Below are positions 23,598 through 32,983 of a DNA stretch of 64,000 nt, one piece after another (the stretch's first letter is position 1; each line of letters opens with the position of its first letter). The notes beneath the pieces are model-generated. The model ran no database searches, was not told the DNA's origin, and saw only the letters and a program-made list of their open reading frames with translations. Source of the stretch: Paenibacillus sp. BIC5C1 (lineage in GTDB: Bacteria > Bacillota > Bacilli > Paenibacillales > Paenibacillaceae); assembly GCF_032399705.1 (NCBI RefSeq), contig NZ_CP135922.1, positions 2,108,001 through 2,172,000 on the forward strand, given 5' to 3'. A program made the position numbers and the translations under genes.

Positions 23598-24758
23598 TTA
23601 AACAACAGGCCACTTTTCTTTACGCAATGCATGAAGTAGTTCAGGGGAAGCGTTCAAGTTGTCACGAACAAGCTCTTCCGGGGTTAATGCCATCCATTGA
23701 TTTAGGGAGATATCCTCAAAGCGATCACTTCTAAACATCTCCAAAAACCATAACGTGTCGGTGCCCGTATTTTGAATATAATGCCCCATAGCTACAGGTA
23801 CGTATCCAACATCTCCAGCCCGATAGTCGAATGTACGTGCGATGCCATTCCCTCCAAAAACCGTCATCCTTCCTTGCCCTGTCAAATAGTATTGCCATTC
23901 ATCCGCATTGGGATGCCAGTGAAGCTCGCGCATACCTCCAGGCTTAATTTCCACGAGTGCTGCGGCAACGGTTGTGGAGATCGGAAAGTTGGTGGAGTCC
24001 ACAATACGTACACTGCCTCCCGGTGTGATGATCGGTTTCTGGGCTAACAGCCGATGCTTGAAGGAGAGGGGCACTGTACCATACGGAGATTGCACTTCCT
24101 GGCTAGCGAGGGAACCCGGGACCTGATCCTGAAAAATGTAAACCTGTTCTGTTGGCATGGATTGGAATGCAGATTCGGGTATGCCAAAATTGACGGATAA
24201 CACCTCTGGTGGCGTATGAGCAAACCAATCCGAGATGGATAATGTATTCAGATCGGAGAAGGACCCATCATCAAATACAAGCAAAAACTCACACCCATCA
24301 GCTAAGCCCTGGATGGAATGGGGCAGACCTTTTGGGAAAAACCACAGATCTCCCGGTCCCACATCTGCAATAAAATTACGACCTTGCTGATCCACGGACG
24401 TAATTCGTGCCGTACCCCAGATCATGTACGCCCACTCCGATTGCTGATGCCAGTGCAACTCCCGTACACCTCCAGGGGTAAGGCTCATATTCACCCCAGC
24501 CAGTGTCGTGGCGATGGGCAGATCCCGTACCGTAATTTCCCGGGACCAACCGCCATGGTTCAACTGCATGTGTGTATCGGAAAAAGACATTCTCAGGTTG
24601 GGTAATAAGCCGTTGTCGGTTACCGGTGGCACCAGCATATCCGGATTTTGTAAATCTCTCATCACATCCCGAGGTCCCAGATCGGGTCCTCCGGCGCCGT
24701 CTTTTCGTATTGGCTGCGGTATAATTAATGGCTTGCCATTGTTGTTTTCATTTTTCAT
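23598..24758 (-). CDS. oxdC: Oxalate decarboxylase-like bicupin
   Basis: 386 aa two-cupin protein aligned over its length with OxdC, which converts oxalate to formate and CO2 using Mn. Cupin 1 has [14 protein letters not shown] and the later [15 protein letters not shown]; cupin 2 has [17 protein letters not shown] and [15 protein letters not shown]. Both carry the His-His-Glu-His metal sets. C-terminal FLEMF matches the Glu near the second site. The flexible lid that follows FDDGSF reads SDLN rather than SENS of Bacillus OxdC, so the Glu considered the proton donor of site 1 is replaced (Asp nearest). No signal peptide. Start 24758 has TGGAGG 8 nt upstream. Confidence 0.85.
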   Translation of the reverse strand: MKNENNNGKPLIIPQPIRKDGAGGPDLGPRDVMRDLQNPDMLVPPVTDNGLLPNLRMSFSDTHMQLNHGGWSREITVRDLPIATTLAGVNMSLTPGGVRELHWHQQSEWAYMIWGTARITSVDQQGRNFIADVGPGDLWFFPKGLPHSIQGLADGCEFLLVFDDGSFSDLNTLSISDWFAHTPPEVLSVNFGIPESAFQSMPTEQVYIFQDQVPGSLASQEVQSPYGTVPLSFKHRLLAQKPIITPGGSVRIVDSTNFPISTTVAAALVEIKPGGMRELHWHPNADEWQYYLTGQGRMTVFGGNGIARTFDYRAGDVGYVPVAMGHYIQNTGTDTLWFLEMFRSDRFEDISLNQWMALTPEELVRDNLNASPELLHALRKEKWPVV

Positions 24759-24878
24759 ATGCAGATTCCTCCAGTTCATCACTTCATCCCATGATAGGTG
24801 TCGGTATAGTGAAGATTATGAACCAGAGCCTGGCAATTATGAGGGATAGGGAATATATATCCAAGTAAAGAAGAACGC

Positions 24879-25757
24879 TCAGACACTTTTTTTGCTTACG
24901 GGGTCGGTCTTGGAATCAGGCTGCAAAAATTCATTTTCATAAATTTCATGCACTCTGTTCAGAATGGCTGGGCCTTGCTCCGTAAAACGAAGAGTGGTGG
25001 GTTTGTTTTTCATCAGGAACGTACCAGATTTGGTTTGCGCAATGGCAGCGTTATAAAGCAGAGAAGCTCCGTGACTTGGATGCGGGAAGAACAGCTTCAT
25101 GATAGGTTTGATATAAAAGGGCAGCCCGGATGTTTTATTACCTCTGAGTGTATTGTTGCCCCCGGGGTCCACACTAAGCAACCGAATTCCTTTAGATGCA
25201 GGGGTAGAAGCAGCTTCGCGTGTCCATAAAGACAGTGCGAGCTTTGAAGTCGCATAAGGACCGAACAGCTTTTTGAACTCGGCTGGATGTTCCAGGACGT
25301 CCAGGTTAAACTGTTTGACCATCTTAAATGCACTGGTGGATGTATTAATAACGGTTTTCAAGGTGCTTTTGTGAAGAAGATCCTGTAGTTCCATATAAAT
25401 GATGTACGGTACCACAGTTTGTAATTCAAAGTGCATTTCATGCCCATGATCAGACAAACGAAGATCGTAACCACTACCCCCGGCATTATTAAACAACACG
25501 TCAATGGTATCCACTTCGGATTTAATCTGATTTAAAGCTTTTCTCAGGCTATCGTACTGAGTGAGGTTAGCTTGAACCCAACGGAGCTGGCCGGAGTGCA
25601 ATCCGTCCTGAATATCACTGTCTTCTTTTGGAAAAGCGGAACGGTTAAGGCCGATAACTTGCCATCCTTCGGCTAACAAGGTACGGGTCAGTTCAAGACC
25701 AATTCCCGAAGTTGATCCTGTAATTAAGGCTGTACGAAGTTTATGATTTGAATTCAT
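24879..25757 (-). CDS. Short-chain dehydrogenase/reductase
   Basis: 292 aa SDR of the retinol-dehydrogenase-like subgroup. TGSTSGIGLELTRTLL near residues 14-29 is the cofactor-binding motif, LNRS after beta-2 suggests NADP(H), LFNNAGG is the NNAG motif, and YATSK holds the catalytic Tyr and Lys. The C-terminal region (PTTLRFTEQGPAILNRVHEI) is longer than in classical SDRs. It is divergent from the MerR regulator at 25966 and reads from a promoter with the MerR-type 19-bp spacer, so it is very probably that regulator's target. Confidence 0.87.
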   Translation of the reverse strand: MNSNHKLRTALITGSTSGIGLELTRTLLAEGWQVIGLNRSAFPKEDSDIQDGLHSGQLRWVQANLTQYDSLRKALNQIKSEVDTIDVLFNNAGGSGYDLRLSDHGHEMHFELQTVVPYIIYMELQDLLHKSTLKTVINTSTSAFKMVKQFNLDVLEHPAEFKKLFGPYATSKLALSLWTREAASTPASKGIRLLSVDPGGNNTLRGNKTSGLPFYIKPIMKLFFPHPSHGASLLYNAAIAQTKSGTFLMKNKPTTLRFTEQGPAILNRVHEIYENEFLQPDSKTDPVSKKSV

Positions 25758-25810
25758 ATAAATACCTCCTGAGTGAATGGGATGACAGAGCCAATCTGTC
25801 TAATGCGCTC

Positions 25811-25841
25811 ATTCTATAATTTGGAGTCGACTCCAAGTCAA
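25811..25841 (-). promoter_or_regulatory. MerR-type promoter of the SDR gene
   Basis: Read on the minus strand: TTGACT (25841-25836), a 19-bp spacer containing the dyad TGGAGTCGACTCCA, and TAGAAT (25816-25811). The long spacer and central dyad are the mark of MerR activation. Confidence 0.75.
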
Positions 25842-25901
25842 GCGTACGGTTGGTTATATTTTGAATTTTAAGGATGCGGCTTCTGTGGACTCAAAACAAC
25901 C

Positions 25902-25932
25902 TTGACTTGGAGCTGACTCCAAGTTGTAAGAT
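25902..25932 (+). promoter_or_regulatory. MerR-type promoter of the regulator gene
   Basis: TTGACT (25902-25907), a 19-bp spacer, and TAAGAT (25927-25932). An inverted repeat with arms ACTTGGAG / CTCCAAGT and a 4-bp centre (25905-25924) fills the spacer. It is the same sequence family as the operator of the divergent SDR gene. Confidence 0.75.
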
Positions 25933-25965
25933 AGAGATCAATGAAAGTGGAGGAGGTCGACGACG

Positions 25966-26403
25966 ATGATGAATGATACTGTAGGGTTCTCCATTAAAGA
26001 GACGTCAGAACAGGCCGGATTATCGGAAGATACCATTCGTTATTATGAGAAGATTGGACTTCTTCCCCGGGCTGAACGCAAGGCCAATCGCCATCGGGTA
26101 TACCGTTCGGAGGATATACAGACGATGAAGCTTATTACTTGTTTGAAAAAAACAGGCATGTCTCTGGAGGAGATGAAGCCTTATCTACAGATGTCGATGG
26201 ATTCGGACCTGGAAGATTTCCCGGATGAGCGTGAAATGCTGTTAAACCATCGGAAGAAGATCGAAGCGCAGATTGTATCTTTGCAGCAGATCGTCGATTT
26301 TATTGATGAGAAGATGGAGAAGCGAAGCATGTTTCCTGATGAGTGCCCGATTACCGGAGAGAACCAGATGTCTGTATTTGAAAAAAAGAACATCTTCTCC
26401 TGA
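25966..26403 (+). CDS. MerR family transcriptional regulator
   Basis: 145 aa. N-terminal winged helix: FSIKETSEQAGLSEDTIRYY, EKIGLLPRAERKANRHRVYR, and SEDIQTMKLITCLKKTGMSL. A coiled-coil dimer helix follows (LLNHRKKIEAQIVSLQQIVD) and a short C-terminal tail DECPITGEN with one Cys. The family switches a promoter with an over-long spacer from off to on. Two such promoters flank the divergent intergenic region, so it should control itself and the SDR gene. The ligand is not evident; one cysteine alone does not make a metal site. Confidence 0.88.
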   Translation: MMNDTVGFSIKETSEQAGLSEDTIRYYEKIGLLPRAERKANRHRVYRSEDIQTMKLITCLKKTGMSLEEMKPYLQMSMDSDLEDFPDEREMLLNHRKKIEAQIVSLQQIVDFIDEKMEKRSMFPDECPITGENQMSVFEKKNIFS

Positions 26404-26426
26404 GTGCTGCAAGTTCACCCGAACTC

Positions 26427-26457
26427 AAAAAACCACGTCAATATGACGTGGTTTTTT
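26427..26457. terminator. Bidirectional terminator
   Basis: ACCACGTCA / TGACGTGGT stem with a 3-nt loop, flanked by A and T runs, between convergent genes. Confidence 0.88.
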
Positions 26458-26465
26458 GCTTATAT

Positions 26466-27398
26466 TTAGCATTCGATATGGAGTGTATGACGAAGGCGTT
26501 TGATATCACTTTTAGGAGGAAGCCCATACATGCGGGTGTACTCCCGACTGAATTGTGAAGGACTCTCGTACCCTACCTGAAATGCAGCATCGGCTGCATC
26601 GGTTGAACCTGCAAGCAGTATTCGCCGAGCCTCCTGCAAGCGAATCTGTTTTTGATATTGCAGTGGGCTCATGGCAGTAGTGGCTTTGAAATGATAATGC
26701 AATGAGGATGTACTCATGTTGATCATGGAAGCCAATTGCTCGATTCGGAGCGGATGGGCGTATTCTGATTGAATTAATTCAATGACCTGAGCGATGTGCT
26801 GTGCGTGACTGTTCTGAATCGCAAACTGCCTGATGGAGTGTCCATGTTCATCCTGAATCAGGCGATATAGAATCTCACGAATCATAAGCGGTGCAAGTGC
26901 TGGAATGTCCTCAGGTGTATCCAGCAATCTGACCAATCGGATTACGGCTTCCAGAAGCGGAGGTTTGGTTGAACTTACAAACAACCCACGACGTGTTGAT
27001 TTGTCGGGCATGGCTTGTGTAGAGGGAGAATCCTGAATAAGATCAAAAATCTGCCCTGAATTAAAATCAAGTCGCAGGCAGAGATAGGGATGTTCTGTCG
27101 TAGCCTGTACAACTTGCCCTGAAATAGGCAAGTTTATGGAAGCAACCAAATACTGTGAAGAATCATAGGTGTAGCTCTCCTGTCCGAGAATAACCAGTTT
27201 GGACCCTTGGGCCACAATACACAGGGCGGGTTCGTGCACGGCATGAATAGGCTCTGAAACCCGGGAAGCACGGATCAAAGCAAGCGAAGGAATTGCTGTT
27301 AGATGAATCCCGTCTTCGTGGGTGAAACGGCCGATCAATTGGGCCAATTCCTGCTGCTGCTGAATAAGAGCGTTATCCTGTTCTATTTTTGAAAGCAT
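26466..27398 (-). CDS. AraC-family regulator with AraC_N domain
   Basis: 310 aa from ATG 27398 (MLSKIEQ). The frame is open to 27464 and the start is not certain, because AGGAAGGGAGG lies 12 nt before ATG 27398. The N-terminal half is the AraC_N cupin-like sensor (ALIRASRVSEPIHAVHEPAL, CIVAQGSKLVILG). C-terminal two-HTH domain: LRIEQLASMINMSTSSLHYH, FKATTAMSPLQYQKQIRLQE, and DAADAAFQVGYESPSQFSRE, ending GLPPKSD. Regulators of this subfamily often sit beside aldo/keto or SDR genes they activate. The divergent Atu4866-like gene and SDR are the likely targets. Confidence 0.83.
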   Translation of the reverse strand: MLSKIEQDNALIQQQQELAQLIGRFTHEDGIHLTAIPSLALIRASRVSEPIHAVHEPALCIVAQGSKLVILGQESYTYDSSQYLVASINLPISGQVVQATTEHPYLCLRLDFNSGQIFDLIQDSPSTQAMPDKSTRRGLFVSSTKPPLLEAVIRLVRLLDTPEDIPALAPLMIREILYRLIQDEHGHSIRQFAIQNSHAQHIAQVIELIQSEYAHPLRIEQLASMINMSTSSLHYHFKATTAMSPLQYQKQIRLQEARRILLAGSTDAADAAFQVGYESPSQFSREYTRMYGLPPKSDIKRLRHTLHIEC

Positions 27399-27563
27399 GG
27401 ATTGCAGACCCTCCCTTCCTCGTACTTGTTTAACCATTTTAGAATGTGCTGGATGAATAGGCAAGAATACTGTGGGATTCTTCTATCGTGTAGAGACTGA
27501 TTCCTTACATAATGAGGGTAAGCAATTGAATCTGTTGGCAACAGAAAGGAGTGTCATGGGAAT

Positions 27564-27839
27564 ATGACAGGTATTAGATCAGGAGACAGACAGGAAGTGA
27601 AACACCCGTATATTGGGATGTGGGTGACGAAGGACGGGTACATCAGGCACGAACTTCTCCCTGACGGTCGCTATGATGAAGCGCGGGGAAAAAGGCAAAG
27701 TGCATATCAAGGTCGGTATGTAGTCGATGGAGACCATATTGAATATGTGGATGATACTGGCTTTACCGCAGATGGAGACTTTAAGGACGGCGTGCTTTAT
27801 CATGCGGGCATGGTGTTGTACAGAGAAAATGCACTATAA
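27564..27839 (+). CDS. Atu4866-domain small protein
   Basis: 91 aa beta-rich protein resembling the Atu4866 domain. Signatures are HPYIGMWVTKDGYIRHELLP, DGRYDEARGKRQSAYQGRYV, and GDHIEYVDDTGFTADGDF. The fold is a small calycin-like barrel thought to bind ligand; the function in the cell is unknown. It is divergent from an AraC-family regulator and 26 bp upstream of an SDR gene, so it is probably co-transcribed with that gene. AAAGGAG lies 12 nt before the ATG. Confidence 0.7.
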   Translation: MTGIRSGDRQEVKHPYIGMWVTKDGYIRHELLPDGRYDEARGKRQSAYQGRYVVDGDHIEYVDDTGFTADGDFKDGVLYHAGMVLYRENAL

Positions 27840-27865
27840 AATACCTAATAGGGAGAGAAGTCAAA

Positions 27866-28603
27866 ATGTCTAATGTAAAAGGGAAAGTTGTTGTGATCAC
27901 TGGTGCAAGCAGCGGAATTGGGGAAGCAACGGCACGTCTATTAGCAGAGCAGGGGGCACATGTTGTCATTGGTGCAAGACGAGTGGATCGTCTGGAGACG
28001 CTGGCTTCCTCCATTCGCTCGGAAGGTGGTACAGTAGAATATCATACCCTTGATGTTACACAGCTGGAAGAAATGCAAACGATCGTAGAGCTTGCGCTCA
28101 GTCGTTATGGAGGTTTGGATGTGATTGTTAATAATGCCGGAGTCATGCCACTATCACCCCTTGAAGCACTAAAAGTAGACGAGTGGAATCGAATGATTGA
28201 TGTTAACATTCGTGGTGTTTTACACGGCATTGCAGTCGGACTTCCCGTTATGAAGGAACAGGGTTTCGGCCAGTTTATTAATATTGCCTCCATAGGAGCT
28301 TATGCTGTGACACCAACAGCCGCGGTATATTGTGCAACCAAGTACGCTGTCCGTGCGATCTCGGAGGGTTTGCGCCAGGAGGTAGGCTCAGATATCCGCG
28401 TGACTCTCATATCTCCAGGTGTAACTGAATCCGAACTTGCCGAATCAATCTCTGATGATGAAGCACGTGAGCTTATGAAAGATTATAGACGCATATCCAT
28501 TCCGGCCACAGCTATTGCTCAGAGCATTTTGTACGCAATCAACCAGCCGGCTGAGGTGGATGTGAATGAAATCGTGGTGAGACCCACAGCAAGCATGGCT
28601 TAA
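27866..28603 (+). CDS. SDR family oxidoreductase
   Basis: 245 aa classical SDR. TGASSGIGEATARLLAEQG is the cofactor motif near residue 13, GARRVDRLE after beta-2 favours NADP(H), NNAGVMPLSPLE is the NNAG motif, IASIGAYAVTPTAAVYCATK includes the catalytic Ser, Tyr and Lys, and PGVTESELAE is the cofactor-side loop. GGGAGAG precedes the ATG. It is in a two-gene unit with the Atu4866-like protein, beside the AraC regulator. The substrate is unknown (clavaldehyde/YdfG-like group). Confidence 0.9.
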   Translation: MSNVKGKVVVITGASSGIGEATARLLAEQGAHVVIGARRVDRLETLASSIRSEGGTVEYHTLDVTQLEEMQTIVELALSRYGGLDVIVNNAGVMPLSPLEALKVDEWNRMIDVNIRGVLHGIAVGLPVMKEQGFGQFINIASIGAYAVTPTAAVYCATKYAVRAISEGLRQEVGSDIRVTLISPGVTESELAESISDDEARELMKDYRRISIPATAIAQSILYAINQPAEVDVNEIVVRPTASMA

Positions 28604-28621
28604 ACCTTGCTGTAATACTCC

Positions 28622-28664
28622 AAAGACGTCCACAACCATATGACGGGTTGGGGCGTCTTTTTGT
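28622..28664 (+). terminator. Rho-independent terminator
   Basis: AAAGACGtCC and AACC arms pair with GGTT and GGGCGTCTTT, then T-run. It closes the Atu4866-SDR unit. Confidence 0.7.
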
Positions 28665-28743
28665 AACCTGAAGAAAGCTCGTCTGGGTTGCGATATGGTA
28701 TAGTAATGATCAAGTAACGCACCAGAGAGAGGGGAATAATGCA

Positions 28744-29646
28744 TTGACGCTGCAACAGCTAAAATATGTGATTGAAGTCGCCACGCGTGGCTCGATGAAT
28801 GAAGCCGCCAAACGGCTGTTTATTTCCCAGCCCAGCCTGTCGAATGCCATCCGGGATCTGGAGCAGGAGCTGCGGATTACCATTTTTGAACGCACGAATA
28901 AAGGGATAACTCTATCCAAAGAAGGCGTGGAATTTCTAAGTTATGCGCGCCAGGTGGTGGAGCAGGCGGAATTGCTGGAGAATCGTTATTTGAACGCAAA
29001 GCCGTCTCCGCAACATTTTTCCGTCTCCACACAGCACTACGCGTTTGCAGTAAATGCCTTCGTCAAGCTGGTGCAGCAGTATGGACAGGATGAATATGAA
29101 CTGGCTCTGCGAGAGACGAAAACGTATGAAATTATTCAGGATGTAAAAAGCCTGCGCAGCGAGATTGGCATTCTATATCTGAATGAATTCAATTCCAAGG
29201 TTATTAACAAGCTGCTCAAGGATGCGGGACTGGTGTTTAACAGTTTGTTTGTTGCCAAGCCGCATATTTTTATCAGTGTGCAAAATCCCCTGGCGAAGCA
29301 GGAATCGGTTGCGATTGAACAGCTTCAGGATTATCCCTACTTGTCCTTTGACCAGGGGGAGTATAACTCCTTCCATTTTTCAGAGGAAATCCTAAGCACC
29401 CTTTCTCACCCCAAAAGCATACAGGTTAACGACCGGGCCACGCTGTTTAATCTGTTGATCGGTTTGAACGGGTATACCATCTCGACAGGTGTGCTTAGTG
29501 CCGACCTGAATGGAAACGAGATCATCCCCGTTCCACTGGAGTGTGAGGAGACCATTAATGTCGGGTGGATCAGCCATAAAAATGCTTCGCTTTCCAATCT
29601 GGGCGTGGAGTATGTCCAGGCTTTGCATGAAGCGATTCAATCCTAA
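28744..29646 (+). CDS. LysR family transcriptional regulator
   Basis: 300 aa from a TTG start (28744) behind GAGAGGGG. N-terminal HTH: TLQQLKYVIEVATRGSMNEA, AKRLFISQPSLSNAIRDLEQ, then ELRITIFERTNKGITLSKEG. The C-terminal effector domain runs from about residue 90. It is bordered by terminators on both sides and has no divergent partner, so its target lies elsewhere or is itself. The co-inducer is unknown. Confidence 0.88.
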   Translation: MTLQQLKYVIEVATRGSMNEAAKRLFISQPSLSNAIRDLEQELRITIFERTNKGITLSKEGVEFLSYARQVVEQAELLENRYLNAKPSPQHFSVSTQHYAFAVNAFVKLVQQYGQDEYELALRETKTYEIIQDVKSLRSEIGILYLNEFNSKVINKLLKDAGLVFNSLFVAKPHIFISVQNPLAKQESVAIEQLQDYPYLSFDQGEYNSFHFSEEILSTLSHPKSIQVNDRATLFNLLIGLNGYTISTGVLSADLNGNEIIPVPLECEETINVGWISHKNASLSNLGVEYVQALHEAIQS

Positions 29647-29655
29647 TTGGTCAAT

Positions 29656-29693
29656 GAAAAACCGTTTCCGTTCCAGCGGAGTCGGTTTTTTTG
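29656..29693 (+). terminator. Rho-independent terminator
   Basis: AACCG..CCG / CGG..CGGTT hairpin followed by TTTTTTTG. Confidence 0.7.
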
Positions 29694-29795
29694 TTGTTTT
29701 ATATCATTCTAGTCTAGGGTACAATACTATCTTCCCGTATAATATAGGAACACATGAATAATCAATTGCGTAAAAGTACGAAGGGAGAACGGTCA

Positions 29796-30545
29796 GTGCG
29801 AGTTTTATACCGAAATAAGAGTGAACAACATGAGTTAACGATATATGATACATCCAAACTTTATGGGGAAAAGGGCCGATTTCGTGTGCTGGAATTCTCC
29901 AATGCAGCAGTTCAGGGGGCAATGGATCTGGATGAGCCATCCCGGATGGTGCTGGAGTATCCAAGAGCAATGGTTCACCTGATGGAACGTAATAACCCCG
30001 ATTATGAATCAATTTTTGTAATTGGACACGGCATCGGAACCTTATCAAGCTACTTGTCTAACCGTCAAGTAAAAGTGGCCGAACTCGATGCGGAAGTTGT
30101 TGAGCTCAGCAGAACTTTCTTTGGATATAGTGGAGATCAAGTGCTGGTTGGTGATGGTCGTGAACTATTAGAACAGGAGGCATCAGGCGCATATAATTAT
30201 ATTGTTGTAGATGCTTTTACGGCTGCAGGAACACCAGCACAGTTTACTTCAAGTTCATTTTTCACGATGTTAAAAGACAAATTGCATTCTGGTGGTATCG
30301 TATTACTGAATGTATTTGGTCGTGCAGGTAATGACAGACTGGTGAACGCAGTTTATACCACGTTACAGGAACACTTCGCTTATACGCGTTCGTTTGCATT
30401 ACCGGCTGAAACAACTGATGAAATCCAAAATCGTATTTTGGTGGGGTGTGACGTACCCATTTCGTTTCAATCACGACATATGGCTGGGTTTGTAGAACAA
30501 CAGCCTGGCGAGGGATATGTAATTGTGGATTCATATAAATCTTAA
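29796..30545 (+). CDS. Spermidine synthase-like methyltransferase-fold protein
   Basis: 249 aa Rossmann protein of the spermine/spermidine synthase family. FVIGHGIGTLSSYLSNRQVK and AELDAEVVELSRTFFG form the SAM/decarboxy-SAM pocket with the acidic Glu-Asp pair, and VGDGRELLEQ plus YIVVDAFTAAGTPAQFTSSS match the catalytic-loop region. GTG 29796 is chosen: AAGGGAG lies 8 nt upstream. The earlier ATG 29754 would be almost leaderless behind the TATAAT at 29738-29743. The first Asp of the DAF segment matches polyamine synthases, but many such orphan members in Bacillales have no proven aminopropyl transferase activity. Confidence 0.75.
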   Translation: MRVLYRNKSEQHELTIYDTSKLYGEKGRFRVLEFSNAAVQGAMDLDEPSRMVLEYPRAMVHLMERNNPDYESIFVIGHGIGTLSSYLSNRQVKVAELDAEVVELSRTFFGYSGDQVLVGDGRELLEQEASGAYNYIVVDAFTAAGTPAQFTSSSFFTMLKDKLHSGGIVLLNVFGRAGNDRLVNAVYTTLQEHFAYTRSFALPAETTDEIQNRILVGCDVPISFQSRHMAGFVEQQPGEGYVIVDSYKS

Positions 30546-30725
30546 TCTTGAATTTCAGCTTCAAATGATTTCGCAGAAAGTATCCTTTCATGTAATCAAT
30601 TGTCATTAAATCGTCAATCTTCCTATGTAATTATTCGAACTTCATAAACTATTTATTTCTTCTTAACAACTTTCGTATAAGATAGAAGGAATATGCCTTT
30701 TCATGAAAAACCGGGGGAAGCAATA

Positions 30726-32342
30726 ATGATCGCAGAGAATAAAACATCCAGATTAAGAAGAAAAGTAAGGGAGATCAAAAAAATCAGCCTTACCGCTCTA
30801 TTGAGTGGATTGGTCACCATTGCCGTTTTGATGACATTGACCATTATGTTTGTTTCATCTTATACATCCCAGAAGCAATCGCTGATTGATAATACACTCT
30901 CACTTAATTATTCAAGTGCCGTGCAGATGAGCCAAACACTGGACTCGTTGTTTCAATCCATGCAGGCCAGTTTGAAGTATTCAGCTAATTATTTTCCGGA
31001 AATAGACTATGCAGACGCCAAAACACTGGATTCCACACTGGATTTGATTCGAAACAGCAGTAATTACTTCAATTCGGTTTCTCTTATAGATGCATCGGGA
31101 ATTATTCGAGGTTCATCACCTTATTCGGAAAAAAGCCTCGGAAAGCCTATAACATCTAATGCAGCGAAAAATGCGTTTAAATCGAGGGCTTCCTTTATAT
31201 CCGAAGCGTACCGTGCGCCTTATTCGGAACGCAGAGTCGTTTTTGTGAGTGAGCCGATCTTCAGTCCTTCAGGTGAATTCAAAGGTTTGATTAGTGGAAG
31301 CATTTATCTACAGGAAAACAACATTTTGAACCTGTCATTTGGCAGTCAGCTGAAGACCAGTAATGGCTCTTATTTTTTTATTGTTGATGCCAAAGGGACA
31401 TTGTTATTTCACCCCGATACGGAAAGAATCGGTGAAAATCTAAGCAAAAATCAAGTTGTTCAGAAATTGCTTAACGACCAGACGGGCAAAGAACAATACA
31501 AGAATCTGGCGGGTGTGGATTCACTCGCAGGGTATTATAAGGTTCCAACAACAGATTGGGGCGTTGTCGTCGTATCTCCAACCCAGATGGTATACGATCA
31601 GCTTAATCATCATATTCGCATGTTGCTGCTGTACACTTCAATCCCGTTTATCATTCTGACACTTATCGTTATTCGTGTAGCGCGCAAGCTAGCGAGTCCG
31701 TTTGTTTATCTTGCGGATTTGGTTAACCAGGTGGATCAGGGTAAAGTAGATCTGCCTGTAATGAAGCCGCATTGGAACAGGGAAGCGGACTTGTTAACAC
31801 GTACCGTGCTAAGTGCATTGGCGAACTTTCGAAAGCAAAGAGATCAGCTTACCTATGATGCCAGAACGGATGTATTAACCGGAATGACTAATCGCAGAAC
31901 ATTTGAAGAAGTCATTCAGCACTGGATTGATGAAGAAGTTCCCTTCTCCATTGTGGTTCTGGATATTGATCGATTCAAATCCATAAACGATACGTATGGG
32001 CATCATGCGGGGGATCAGGTTCTGAAGCATATCGCGAATATCATTAAGCTGTCGGTTCGGACGCAGGATGTTTGTTCCCGGTTTGGCGGGGAGGAGTTTG
32101 TTGTATTATTGCGACATACGGATTCCAAAACAGCGTATCAGATTGCCGAGCATATCCGTGTATCGGTGGAACAAAGTATTTTGCCCATTGATCGTTCTGT
32201 GACGATTTCGGCAGGCATTGCCGAGTACCCGCTGCATTCTACAACGGCGACAGAGTTGTTCCATTTGGCGGATAATGCGTTATATCAAGCCAAGGAAGAA
32301 GGACGTAATCGTACCATTACCATTCAAACGGTCATAAAATAA
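30726..32342 (+). CDS. Membrane diguanylate cyclase with extracellular sensor
   Basis: 538 aa. Transmembrane helix 1 near residues 20-42 (LSGLVTIAVLMTLTIMFVSS), a ~240-residue dCache-type extracellular sensor (YFNSVSLIDASGIIRGSSPY is typical), helix 2 near 305-325 (LYTSIPFIILTLIVIRV), a short HAMP-like linker, then a GGDEF domain from DARTDVLTGMTNRR. The active site is RFGGEEF, so it should make cyclic di-GMP. RTQD five residues before it is the product-inhibition I-site. ATG 30726 follows GGGGGAAG by 6 nt; the upstream ATG 30693 has a poorly spaced site. Single gene. Confidence 0.9.
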   Translation: MIAENKTSRLRRKVREIKKISLTALLSGLVTIAVLMTLTIMFVSSYTSQKQSLIDNTLSLNYSSAVQMSQTLDSLFQSMQASLKYSANYFPEIDYADAKTLDSTLDLIRNSSNYFNSVSLIDASGIIRGSSPYSEKSLGKPITSNAAKNAFKSRASFISEAYRAPYSERRVVFVSEPIFSPSGEFKGLISGSIYLQENNILNLSFGSQLKTSNGSYFFIVDAKGTLLFHPDTERIGENLSKNQVVQKLLNDQTGKEQYKNLAGVDSLAGYYKVPTTDWGVVVVSPTQMVYDQLNHHIRMLLLYTSIPFIILTLIVIRVARKLASPFVYLADLVNQVDQGKVDLPVMKPHWNREADLLTRTVLSALANFRKQRDQLTYDARTDVLTGMTNRRTFEEVIQHWIDEEVPFSIVVLDIDRFKSINDTYGHHAGDQVLKHIANIIKLSVRTQDVCSRFGGEEFVVLLRHTDSKTAYQIAEHIRVSVEQSILPIDRSVTISAGIAEYPLHSTTATELFHLADNALYQAKEEGRNRTITIQTVIK

Positions 32343-32368
32343 GGTATACGTTCCCTATATCAAAAAAA

Positions 32369-32407
32369 AGAAGCTAGTCCCATTGAAGAAAGGGATAGCT
32401 TCTTTTT
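32369..32407. terminator. Bidirectional terminator
   Basis: AAGAAGCTA..TCCC / GGGA..TAGCTTCTT with A and T runs, between the cyclase and the convergent HxlR gene. Confidence 0.8.
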
Positions 32408-32416
32408 GTCTTTTGT

Positions 32417-32776
32417 TTAGACCTCTTGTGATCTGGCCAAGACTTCATTGGTATACTGTTCTCCCCAGTCTCGCATGCTGTAAATAATCGGCTGGAGCGT
32501 TTCTCCAAACGGTGTAAGCGAATATTCCACTTTGGGCGGTACCTGAGGATATATTTCTCTGTGAACAATTCCGCTGCTTTCCAGTTCTCTTAATTGGAGA
32601 GTTAACATCCGTTGGGTGATATCAGGAAATAATTTTCTGATCTCGTTGAATCTTAACGAACCGGAGAATAGGTGATATAGGATCGCACCTTTCCATTTGC
32701 CTCCGATGACGCTCAGCGTGACTTCAACGGAACAGCCATAAGGCGAGGGGCACGCATCATTCGAGTTCTTTCTCAT
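32417..32776 (-). CDS. HxlR family transcriptional regulator
   Basis: 119 aa winged helix of the HxlR family: [60 protein letters not shown], and then [15 protein letters not shown]. The conserved Cys near residue 15 ([10 protein letters not shown]) is typical of redox- or electrophile-sensing members such as HypR or YodB. It lies downstream of DoxX on the same strand but a terminator intervenes, so it is separately transcribed. The target is unknown; DoxX is the nearest candidate. Confidence 0.87.
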   Translation of the reverse strand: MRKNSNDACPSPYGCSVEVTLSVIGGKWKGAILYHLFSGSLRFNEIRKLFPDITQRMLTLQLRELESSGIVHREIYPQVPPKVEYSLTPFGETLQPIIYSMRDWGEQYTNEVLARSQEV

Positions 32777-32914
32777 TATAGTTGCACCTCCAGTGTGTGG
32801 TGGTTATTTATAGTATCCATTTCAGTACTACGGTACATAAATGTACATATTACTCATCTATGAGCATATCACTTCTCCCTTGGATTATAAACCCCATCTC
32901 ATACATCTACATGA

Positions 32915-32966
32915 AGATAAAACAACAAAGAACCCCTGTTTCGTATCACGAAACATCGAGGTTCTC
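32915..32966 (-). terminator. Terminator of the DoxX gene
   Basis: On the minus strand AGAACC / GGTTCT arms enclose GTTTCGT / ACGAAAC, then TTTGTTGTTTT. Confidence 0.65.
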
Positions 32967-32983
32967 AGGATTGGAAAGCTAGA

